A stretch of 14,212 nucleotides of DNA from Bacteroidales bacterium (lineage in GTDB: Bacteria; Bacteroidota; Bacteroidia; Bacteroidales; UBA1556). Shown piece by piece: positions 8,212-14,212 of the stretch. The notes under the pieces are model-generated. The model ran no database searches and was not told the origin of the DNA. It worked only from the letters and a program-made list of their open reading frames with translations. The DNA lies in contig JAOZSY010000046.1 of assembly GCA_029939445.1 (NCBI GenBank), forward strand, positions 1 through 14,212, read 5' to 3'. The position numbers were made by a program, and so were the translations under genes. The first letter of the stretch is position 1, and the number at the start of each line of letters is the position of its first letter.

Positions 8212-8514
8212 ATGGATTATACTACTCAAGAGAAAAAAGCTATAAATTTCTTATTGGTAAAATTGATGAAAGTTGATGGCGTAACTGATGTTAGCGAGGC
8301 CATAACCTTATATGAAATAAACAATTATATAAAGCTTTCTGTAAATGAGTCTGATGAGTCATTGAAAATGACTTTTGAAGATAGTAAAGAGATAATTAAT
8401 TCCATGGATAAGCTTAAGAAAAAAATAACTAAGGATTATTTTTATCATATGGCAAATACTGATGGTTTGTTTGATAAACTTGAGCAAGATATGATTAATG
8501 AAATATTTGGTTAA
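8212..8514 (+). CDS. Small TerB-like protein
   Basis: A 100-residue, apparently all-helical soluble protein. KVDGVTDVSEA (20-30) looks like the first acidic repeat of the TerB fold (a DG-x-x-x-x-x-E pattern, D22/G23/E29), and NTDGLFDKLEQDMI (82-95) like the second. TerB-like proteins are small helical, metal-binding domains found in tellurite-resistance and stress or membrane-associated contexts. Here it is a single short domain with no membrane segment. The ATG at 8212 is used because no other start in frame gives the helix before the KVDG motif. The stop is 3 bases before the TatD-like gene, so the two are probably translated from one message. Function is unknown, and the TerB resemblance is moderate. 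Confidence 0.65.
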   Translation: MDYTTQEKKAINFLLVKLMKVDGVTDVSEAITLYEINNYIKLSVNESDESLKMTFEDSKEIINSMDKLKKKITKDYFYHMANTDGLFDKLEQDMINEIFG

Positions 8515-8517
8515 GAA

Positions 8518-9177
8518 ATGACATCACCATTAATAGATATTCATACTCACAATAAACTTATTGACTCTGTACTTGGCATTGAGAGCTTTAGCATTGATAA
8601 AGTAAGTTTTTATCAGAAATGGCCAAAGTCTTATTCAGTGGGAATACATCCGTGGTATATTCACGAAATAAATGTGGACCAGGCAATTAAGCAGCTTACT
8701 TATATAGCATCGGATGCAAATTTGAAAGCCATTGGAGAATGTGGTTTGGATAGAGCAATTGCACGTAATTTTGATAATCAATATCACGCATTTATTGAGC
8801 AGCTAAAGATTGCTGAAAAGTATGATAAACCTTTGATAGTACATAATGTAAGAGCTTATTCAGATTTTCTTGGAATACTTAAGAAAGAAAAACCAGCAGT
8901 GCCATTTATTTTTCATGGATTTAATGCTAATCAAGATATACTTAAAAAACTTATTAAGCATAATGTGTATTTCTCTGTTGGTGCCGAAATAATGAAAGAC
9001 AACAGTAAAGCACAGCGAATATTGCCACATATACCTATTAATAGATTGTTTTTTGAAACAGATGAATGGATTGGTAATATCGAAGAGCTATATTTATTTG
9101 CAAGTAAGTTGCGAGGGATAGATATTGATAAACTTAGAGATCAGATTTATTATAACTATAAAAGTGTATTTGTTTAA
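8518..9177 (+). CDS. TatD-family metal-dependent hydrolase
   Basis: A 219-residue TIM-barrel metalloenzyme of the amidohydrolase-like TatD family; characterised members are 3'-5' exonucleases acting on DNA or RNA. The metal-site ligands are visible in order: H9 and H11 (DIHTH), E74 in GECGLD, H109 in LIVHNVRA, H133 in IFHGF, and D182 in FFETDEW. VGIHPW (41-46) is the usual family turn. It is shorter than E. coli TatD (about 260) and belongs to the compact Bacteroidota-type members, but no catalytic residue is missing. The stop codon overlaps the next start by one base (TAATG), which implies translational coupling with tcdA. Its natural substrate is unknown. Confidence 0.9.
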   Translation: MTSPLIDIHTHNKLIDSVLGIESFSIDKVSFYQKWPKSYSVGIHPWYIHEINVDQAIKQLTYIASDANLKAIGECGLDRAIARNFDNQYHAFIEQLKIAEKYDKPLIVHNVRAYSDFLGILKKEKPAVPFIFHGFNANQDILKKLIKHNVYFSVGAEIMKDNSKAQRILPHIPINRLFFETDEWIGNIEELYLFASKLRGIDIDKLRDQIYYNYKSVFV

Positions 9178-9920
9178 TGGAGAACTGGAAGGATCGTACG
9201 GAACTACTTTTAAATAAAGATGGTGTTGATAAGCTTAAGAACGCTAAGGTGTTAGTGGTAGGATTAGGAGGAGTGGGGGCGTATTCTGCAGAAATGCTCT
9301 GTCGTGCTGGCGTAGGTTCGTTGCATATTATTGATGCTGATACAATACACCCAAGTAATAGAAATAGGCAATTATTAGCATTAATAAGTACAAATGGGCA
9401 ATCTAAGGCAATGCTAATGAAAGAACGGCTTTTGGATATTAATCCAGAGCTTAATATAAAAGCTGAAGAGATATTTTTAAGAGATGAATTAACGGAACAG
9501 GTATTAGATCAAGGTTTTGATTTTATTATTGATGCCATAGATTCATTAACACCAAAGATTCTACTTATAGCAGCTGCACTAAAAAGAAAAATCCCAATAA
9601 TTAGTTCTATGGGATCGGGTGGTAAAACAAATCCTACCAAGATTAGAATTGCAGATTTTAGCGAAACTTATAATGATAAATTGGCACGCATGCTTCGCAA
9701 AAAAATGCATAAGATGGGGATTTATTCTGGCTTTAAAGTGGTGTTTTCCTCTGAGAAAACTAATCCTGATGCGATAAAATTTGTGGATGATGAACTTAAT
9801 AAAAAGACAACAGTAGGCACTATTTCCTATATGCCACCATTGTTTGGAAGTTTTATGGCAGCAGAAGTAATTCGCATTATTTCAGGAGTTAAAGAATTCG
9901 AAAATCATCGAGTTATATAA
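9177..9920 (+). CDS. tcdA: tRNA threonylcarbamoyladenosine dehydratase (TcdA/CsdL)
   Basis: An ATP-dependent ThiF/E1-fold enzyme that cyclises t6A to ct6A at position 37 of ANN-decoding tRNAs. The sequence shows the nucleotide-binding GLGGVG (29-34), the acidic IIDADTI (51-57), NRNRQ (61-65) where the family usually has NINRQ, DAIDS (119-123), and SMGSGGKTNPT (144-154). It continues with YNDKLARMLRKKM (165-177) and KVVFSSEKTNP (187-197), the TcdA signature region that separates it from ThiF, MoeB and HesA. The length of 247 is slightly short of E. coli (268), as in many Bacteroidota. The ATG shares a base with the TatD-like stop. The gene is complete and looks functional. Confidence 0.93.
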   Translation: MENWKDRTELLLNKDGVDKLKNAKVLVVGLGGVGAYSAEMLCRAGVGSLHIIDADTIHPSNRNRQLLALISTNGQSKAMLMKERLLDINPELNIKAEEIFLRDELTEQVLDQGFDFIIDAIDSLTPKILLIAAALKRKIPIISSMGSGGKTNPTKIRIADFSETYNDKLARMLRKKMHKMGIYSGFKVVFSSEKTNPDAIKFVDDELNKKTTVGTISYMPPLFGSFMAAEVIRIISGVKEFENHRVI

Positions 9921-9925
9921 TTTAC

Positions 9926-9933
9926 TATCTTTG
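9926..9933 (+). promoter_or_regulatory. Possible internal -7 box before the acyltransferase gene
   Basis: TATCTTTG in the 33-base gap after tcdA matches TAnnTTTG. It would start transcription near 9937, about 16 bases before the ATG at 9954. This is plausible as an internal promoter for the acyl-lipid genes. However, no -33 element is seen, and the gap is small enough for read-through from upstream. Confidence 0.4.
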
Positions 9934-9953
9934 AAAGATATTATTATAATTAA

Positions 9954-10772
9954 ATGAAAAACTTAGCGAAAATTTTTAATTGGGTTCTTTCTCGTAGATA
10001 TGATATAAAAATCATAGGCGAAGAAGTTATTAGTGATAAAAATCCAAAGATATTTATACCAAACCATCAGGCTGAAGTAGATCCTATTGTATTATTATCG
10101 AGTTTGAGAATGAAACATAATGTATCACCAATGATTAGTGCAACATATTATAATGTGCCTGTTTTTAAGCAATTCTTAGATTTTATAGGATCCGTTCCAG
10201 TTTCCGACCTTGATAAAGGTATGCGTGATGCTAATGTTATGGATGCAATTAGAGATTCTGCTAATAGTGCTTTTTCTAAAGGCGATAGTATACTTTTATA
10301 TCCAACAGGGCATTTGTGTAACCAAGGTTATGAGAAAATAGGTAATAAGCAGAGTGTATATAAGATTATTGAATCCTCACCTGATAATTTGCAAATTATT
10401 GGAGTACGTATGTCAGGATTTTGGGGTAGTATATGGTCTAGAGCTTGGATTGGTGTTTCGCCATCTTTCACTAAAACTCTATTAAAGAGTGCATTTATTT
10501 GGATTATTAACTTTATGTTTTTTATCCCAAAGAGAAAAGTTGTTTTTGAATATTTTGATATTACTAAGGAGGCGAAGAAAAAGGTTAAAGTGTTAAAACG
10601 CAGAGAGTTTAATGAGTATTTGGAGGAGCTATATAATAAAAATGGAGAAGAGAAAGTTAGATATATTCGTCATCATTTTTTAGCTCCCAAATTAGTGAAG
10701 GAAATACCAAAAAGAATTAAAGGAGTTATGAGTGATAATATTAATGAAATAGAGTTCATTAAAATAAAATAA
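9954..10772 (+). CDS. PlsC-like acyltransferase (LPLAT superfamily), Aas-type N-terminal half
   Basis: A 272-residue membrane-associated acyltransferase expected to add an acyl chain to a lysophospholipid or glycerol phosphate. The catalytic HX4D motif is NHQAEVDP, with H38 and D43. IGSVPVSD (78-85) sits where block II lies. Block III is unusual: the common FPEGT is replaced by YPTGHLC (116-122), with E127 a little further on. VRMSGFWGSIWSRAW (151-165) and a hydrophobic stretch at about 179-193 (KSAFIWIINFMFFIP) follow. It lacks an N-terminal signal. The AMP-dependent synthetase gene starts 2 bases after its stop, so the two look like the halves of Aas (2-acylglycerophosphoethanolamine acyltransferase/acyl-ACP synthetase) kept as separate proteins. 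Which lipid it uses is inference. Confidence 0.85.
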   Translation: MKNLAKIFNWVLSRRYDIKIIGEEVISDKNPKIFIPNHQAEVDPIVLLSSLRMKHNVSPMISATYYNVPVFKQFLDFIGSVPVSDLDKGMRDANVMDAIRDSANSAFSKGDSILLYPTGHLCNQGYEKIGNKQSVYKIIESSPDNLQIIGVRMSGFWGSIWSRAWIGVSPSFTKTLLKSAFIWIINFMFFIPKRKVVFEYFDITKEAKKKVKVLKRREFNEYLEELYNKNGEEKVRYIRHHFLAPKLVKEIPKRIKGVMSDNINEIEFIKIK

Positions 10773-10774
10773 AT

Positions 10775-12352
10775 ATGAAGGAATCATTACTTTATAAGCA
10801 AATATCAGAAGATTATAGAATTCTTCCTAATCCTGATAAGAATGTCTTAGAGCTATTTATAGATAGTTTTACCAAACATAAGGACGAATACTTTGCTTGG
10901 GACGAAACTTCGGGAACTAGTACTCGAGGAGATTTTATGCTAAAAGCAGCAGTTGTGTCTCAATTAATAAAAGCTAGAACAAATAATGAGCATGTTGGAA
11001 TTATGTTGCCAGCATTGCAAACTACTACATTGCTTATTATAGCTACTTATATGGCAGGAAAAATACCTGTAATGCTTAATTGGACAGTGGGTCATAAAGT
11101 TCTTTCGTATTGTGCTGATATTTCCGATTTGGATTTAATAATTACTGCTGGCAGCTTTTATGATAAAGTAGCGGACCAAATTCCTGAGGATATAAAATCT
11201 CGATTAATGTTTTTAGAGAAAGAAGTAAGTGCTATTTCTACTCCAATGAAATTAAAGGGGCTTTTGATGGCTAAATTGCCACGTATTTTTATTAATACCA
11301 AGATTGATAAAACGGCAGTAGTATTATTTACTTCGGGAAGTGAAACCTTGCCCAAAGCAGTGCCTTTAACTCATGATAATGTAGTTTCTGACCTATGGGG
11401 AGCGTTGCAATTATTTGAGATTAGAGTTCAAGATATTTTCCTAAGCTTTTTGCCTCCTTTCCATAGCTTTGGTTTCACGGTGCTTTCTATACTTCCATTA
11501 ATTACGGGAGTAAAAGTTGCATATACACCAAACCCAACCAACTTGCGTGAGGTGATAGATGTGCTTAAGCATAATAAAGCCACTAATATGATGGCAACTC
11601 CTACATTATTGAAAATGATAATGGCCAAAGCTAGTAGCGAGGAGTTAGAATCATTGCGACTTGTTATTAGTGGTGCTGAGAGTCTTCATGAAGATACAAA
11701 AGCTAAATTTGAAGAAATGACTTCTTCTCATAAATCATTAATAATTGAGGGTTATGGTATTACCGAATGTGCCCCAATTGTTTCTTTAAATCCCGATGAT
11801 TTCCAAAAAACAAATTCTGTTGGTAAAGTAATTATAGGATTAGACCTTAAAGTAGTTAATTATGAGACCTTTGAGGAAATTAGTGTTAAAGAGGAAGGGA
11901 TGTTTGTTGTAAAAGGTAAATCTGTTTTTCCTGGTTATGTTGATAAAAAAGTAGATGACCCATTTGTAGAAATAGGTGGTGAAATGTATTATAAGACTGG
12001 AGATTTGGGTTATATTGATGAAGATGGATTTTTATTTATTACAGGAAGATTAAAGCGCTTTATAAAAATTGGAGGTGAAATGATTAGTATGCCATTTTTA
12101 GAAAAAATAATTAATTCTGAATATGGTAGTGATTCTGAAAACTGTATAGCAGTAGAAGGAAATGATATTGCTGGTAATCCAAATGTTGTTCTGTTTACAA
12201 CTAAAGAGCTAAATATGAGTGAAGTTAATGCTCACCTTCGTGAAAAAGGTGTTTCTTCCATAGCTAAAATTAGAGAGATTAGAGTAATAGATACAATCCC
12301 AGTTTTGGGAAGTGGTAAAATAAATTATAGAGAATTAAAAGAACAAATATAA
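10775..12352 (+). CDS. AMP-forming acyl-CoA/acyl-ACP synthetase (Aas-type ligase half)
   Basis: Activates a carboxylic acid, probably a fatty acid, with ATP to an acyl-adenylate and then transfers it to CoA or ACP. ANL-superfamily core motifs are present: the P-loop FTSGSETLPKAV (185-196), FLPPFHSFG (225-233), GYGITE (326-331), the ribose-binding YKTGD (406-410), the hinge GRLKRFIKIGGE (424-435), and the C-terminal catalytic lysine K515 in GSGKINY. The P-loop ends ETLPK rather than the common TGxPK. The length of 525 is normal. The gene lies 2 bases after the PlsC-like gene and 4 bases before the GNAT gene, so it probably charges acyl groups for the neighbouring acyltransferase. Fatty-acid preference is inferred from context. 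Confidence 0.9.
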   Translation: MKESLLYKQISEDYRILPNPDKNVLELFIDSFTKHKDEYFAWDETSGTSTRGDFMLKAAVVSQLIKARTNNEHVGIMLPALQTTTLLIIATYMAGKIPVMLNWTVGHKVLSYCADISDLDLIITAGSFYDKVADQIPEDIKSRLMFLEKEVSAISTPMKLKGLLMAKLPRIFINTKIDKTAVVLFTSGSETLPKAVPLTHDNVVSDLWGALQLFEIRVQDIFLSFLPPFHSFGFTVLSILPLITGVKVAYTPNPTNLREVIDVLKHNKATNMMATPTLLKMIMAKASSEELESLRLVISGAESLHEDTKAKFEEMTSSHKSLIIEGYGITECAPIVSLNPDDFQKTNSVGKVIIGLDLKVVNYETFEEISVKEEGMFVVKGKSVFPGYVDKKVDDPFVEIGGEMYYKTGDLGYIDEDGFLFITGRLKRFIKIGGEMISMPFLEKIINSEYGSDSENCIAVEGNDIAGNPNVVLFTTKELNMSEVNAHLREKGVSSIAKIREIRVIDTIPVLGSGKINYRELKEQI

Positions 12353-12356
12353 AGAG

Positions 12357-12809
12357 ATGCATTATAAAATAAGACAAGCTGAGGAGAGTGATTTAGATAT
12401 TTTGGTAGGCTTTCAATTGAAAATGGCCTTGGAAACAGAAGATTTAAAGCTTGATAAACAAGTTTTGTCTAATGGTATAAGTGCTGGGTTAAAAGATGGA
12501 AATAAAGCAACATATTTTGTGGCTGAATATAATAATATCATAGTTGGTACATTAATGATTACCAAAGAATGGAGTGATTGGCGTTATGCTTGGGTAATTT
12601 GGATTCAGTCGGTTTATGTTGATGAGGCTTATAGAGGAAAAGGAATATATAGAGCATTATATAATTATATAAAAGATAAAGTTAAAAACGATTCAACTAT
12701 AGGTGGAATAAGGCTTTATGTGGATAAAACTAATACTATTGCCCAGAAAGTTTATACAAACTTAGGTATGAATGGCGATCATTATCAATTATTTGAAGAT
12801 ATGGAGTAG
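12357..12809 (+). CDS. GNAT-family N-acetyltransferase
   Basis: A 150-residue soluble acetyltransferase that would move an acetyl group from acetyl-CoA to an amine. Motif A is clear: WIQSVYVDEAYRGKGIYRAL, with the acetyl-CoA pyrophosphate-binding RGKGIY at 93-98. Motif B, LYVDKTNTIAQKVYTNLGM (120-138), ends with the usual YxxLGM. IRQAEESDLD (5-14) is the standard N-terminal strand. The start lies 4 bases after the synthetase stop, so co-expression is likely. The acceptor cannot be told from the sequence; it may be a small molecule or a protein N-terminus. A run of nine T follows the stop without a clear hairpin. Confidence 0.9.
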   Translation: MHYKIRQAEESDLDILVGFQLKMALETEDLKLDKQVLSNGISAGLKDGNKATYFVAEYNNIIVGTLMITKEWSDWRYAWVIWIQSVYVDEAYRGKGIYRALYNYIKDKVKNDSTIGGIRLYVDKTNTIAQKVYTNLGMNGDHYQLFEDME

Positions 12810-12837
12810 TTTTTTTTTACTAATAAAATGAAATCAG

Positions 12838-13689
12838 ATGCTTAGAAAATTACAGAATAGTATTGCTAAAATTTACGATCCAATTGAGAAGTATTGGGAT
12901 GGAGATAATAATCAAAGAATTATAGGAACAATATTAGTTTTTAGTTTCTTGATATCTCTTTTATTGATTCACCTGAATATTCTTGGTTTTATTCCAGATT
13001 TATTATCACAATATATTGCTACAAACCATTATGCAGCAATTAACGTAGCCTTTGTAGTATTACTTACTGTGGAAGTTATTAGTTTAATTTTTTCATTACC
13101 AAAATCACTGGCTCGCTCTGTCCAGAAACAGTTTGAAATTATTTCTCTAATATTATTACGTAATGCTTTTAAAGAGTTTAGTAATTTCTCTGAGCCAATA
13201 GATTGGAGCGCTAGCTATGATACTATATTTCATATAATGTCGGATTCTATTTCTGCTATTCTAGTGTTTCTAGGAATTTATCTTATTCGTAGAATTAGAG
13301 TTCATCACTCTATTACAACTAATGATAATAATCAGGAAAATTTTAAGGTAACAAAGAAAGTTATTTCTGTAATGTTAATGATTGCCTTCCTATTTTTAGC
13401 TATTCAGGATAGTTATATGTTTTTTACTCATTCCAATACATTTAAATTTTTTCCAGCATTTTATAATATATTAATATATACAGATATACTTATGGTATTA
13501 GTTTCATTAAGGTATAGTTATAGATATAGAGTTTTGTTTCGCAATTCAGGTTTTGCTTTAGCAACAGTTTTACTTCGATTATCACTTAGTGCACCAGTAT
13601 ATTTTAATGCGGCAATAGCTGTTTTTTCAGTAGCATTTGTTTATATGATAACTCTTATTTATCAGCAAATGCGTAAAAGGGATTTGTAG
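12838..13689 (+). CDS. Multi-pass membrane protein of unknown function
   Basis: I do not recognise the family. The 283-residue protein has about six or seven hydrophobic spans: about 28-48, 67-87, 101-108 (short, amphipathic, possibly membrane-lying), 135-150, 173-190, 208-224 and 256-275, with a possible extra one at about 238-250. Charged residues sit at span edges, notably E79, the stretch KQFEIISLILLRNAFKE (97-113) and RRIR (151-154). The N-terminus is basic and probably cytoplasmic, and the C-terminus ends MRKRDL. No catalytic, transporter or sensor motif stands out. An earlier ATG 10 bases upstream is out of frame and closes at once. The stop TAG is directly followed by the ATG of the metallopeptidase-like gene, so the two are very likely produced together. 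Confidence 0.8.
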   Translation: MLRKLQNSIAKIYDPIEKYWDGDNNQRIIGTILVFSFLISLLLIHLNILGFIPDLLSQYIATNHYAAINVAFVVLLTVEVISLIFSLPKSLARSVQKQFEIISLILLRNAFKEFSNFSEPIDWSASYDTIFHIMSDSISAILVFLGIYLIRRIRVHHSITTNDNNQENFKVTKKVISVMLMIAFLFLAIQDSYMFFTHSNTFKFFPAFYNILIYTDILMVLVSLRYSYRYRVLFRNSGFALATVLLRLSLSAPVYFNAAIAVFSVAFVYMITLIYQQMRKRDL

Positions 13690-14212
13690 ATGGAAATCAA
13701 TAATAGAGCTATCGTTAAGCATTATTTAATTATTAAACTACTATTCTTATTTGGTTTATTAGTTGTTGTGACTGATGCTCATAGTCAGTTTTATAATACA
13801 GGTCAGGATAGGGGTTCTATTAAATGGAAACAAATAGATACTGAGAAATTTCGTTTAGTATATCCTCAATTTGCAGAAGAAAAGGCTCAAAATTTTGCCA
13901 ATAAACTATTATGGGCTTCACAAAATGTGGGTAAAGGATTAGATACAACCACTACCAAGATAGATGTAATAATGCATATGGAATCATCTACTTCCAATGC
14001 AATGGTAATATGGGCTCCAAAACGAATGGAAGTTCATGCTCTTAGTCCCCAAAATACTTATGCCGAAGAATGGTTTGAGCAACTTGCTCTTCATGAATAC
14101 CGTCATGTTGTGCAAATTGATAAACTTAATGAGGGTTTTACTAAGATTATTTCTATAGTTTTTGGCGAAATGGGAACATCTGTGGTTCTAGGAGCATATC
14201 TTCCTCTTTGGT
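13690..14212 (+). CDS. Exported HExxH metallopeptidase-like protein, C-terminus cut by window edge
   Basis: Only the first 174 residues are present. A signal peptide is likely: basic or polar 1-11, a hydrophobic core at about 12-28, and a cleavage site near AHS|Q (30-33), which would send it to the periplasm or outer surface. The mature region includes SIKWKQIDTEKFRLVYP (43-59) and LALHEYRHVVQIDKL (132-146), where H135-E136-x-x-H139 is an HExxH zinc site. This resembles Bacteroidota exported proteins with an N-terminal peptidase-MA-like domain followed by WD40/PD40-type beta-propeller repeats. That C-terminal part lies outside the window and is inferred from family memory. Zinc binding and activity are not shown. 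There is no intergenic base after the membrane protein stop. Confidence 0.75.
   Translation, partial: MEINNRAIVKHYLIIKLLFLFGLLVVVTDAHSQFYNTGQDRGSIKWKQIDTEKFRLVYPQFAEEKAQNFANKLLWASQNVGKGLDTTTTKIDVIMHMESSTSNAMVIWAPKRMEVHALSPQNTYAEEWFEQLALHEYRHVVQIDKLNEGFTKIISIVFGEMGTSVVLGAYLPLW

Noticed and set aside
11158..11628. Minus-strand open frames of 65 and 66 codons.
   Set aside because: They lie antisense within the AMP-dependent synthetase, whose motifs cover this region.
12810..12818. Run of nine T after the GNAT gene as a terminator or phase-variable tract.
   Set aside because: There is no hairpin before it, it lies between genes, and it is not placed to switch a reading frame.

Overview
The window is AT-rich (roughly two thirds A+T) and looks like the chromosome of an anaerobic member of the Bacteroidota, probably Bacteroidales-like. 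Three things support this. First, the recognisable promoters are of the Bacteroidota -7 type (TAnnTTTG) found at expected places: TACTTTTG before nifJ and the FKBP gene, TATTTTTG before the lipid kinase and TATCTTTG before the acyltransferase. Second, the starts lack clear Shine-Dalgarno sequences. Third, the gene families (PFOR/NifJ, TcdA, an NdpA-type nucleoid protein, and a Bacteroidota-style exported HExxH protein) fit that group. The genus cannot be fixed from the sequence alone.

Layout: everything left of about 6.4 kb lies on the minus strand and everything right of about 6.58 kb on the plus strand, with one divergent promoter region between them. On the minus strand, read leftwards from 6414, come a YegS/BmrU-type lipid kinase, a small DUF2061 membrane protein and a GT-C type multi-pass membrane glycosyltransferase; these could form a short operon for membrane or envelope lipid work. 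After a 371-base non-coding gap comes nifJ (pyruvate:ferredoxin/flavodoxin oxidoreductase), which has its own promoter and a hairpin-forming leader and is cut by the left edge.

On the plus strand, a compact run of ten genes begins with a SlyD-like FKBP prolyl isomerase with an acidic tail, followed by an NdpA/YejK-family nucleoid-associated protein, a small TerB-like protein, a TatD-family metal hydrolase and TcdA (tRNA t6A dehydratase). It continues with a PlsC-like acyltransferase, an AMP-forming acyl-CoA/acyl-ACP synthetase, a GNAT acetyltransferase, an unrecognised multi-pass membrane protein, and an exported HExxH metallopeptidase-like protein cut by the right edge. Spacing is very tight (from a 1-base overlap to 57 bases), so much of the run may be co-transcribed, with an internal promoter before the acyltransferase.

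The biological themes are central anaerobic carbon and electron metabolism (nifJ), protein folding and nucleoid functions, tRNA modification, and acyl-lipid remodelling: the acyltransferase/ligase pair looks like a split version of the fused Aas enzyme. No RNA genes, mobile elements or CRISPR arrays were seen. Nothing here convincingly amounts to a wholly new system. The best leads are the split Aas-like pair, the membrane-protein/metallopeptidase pair at the right end, and the nifJ leader hairpin.
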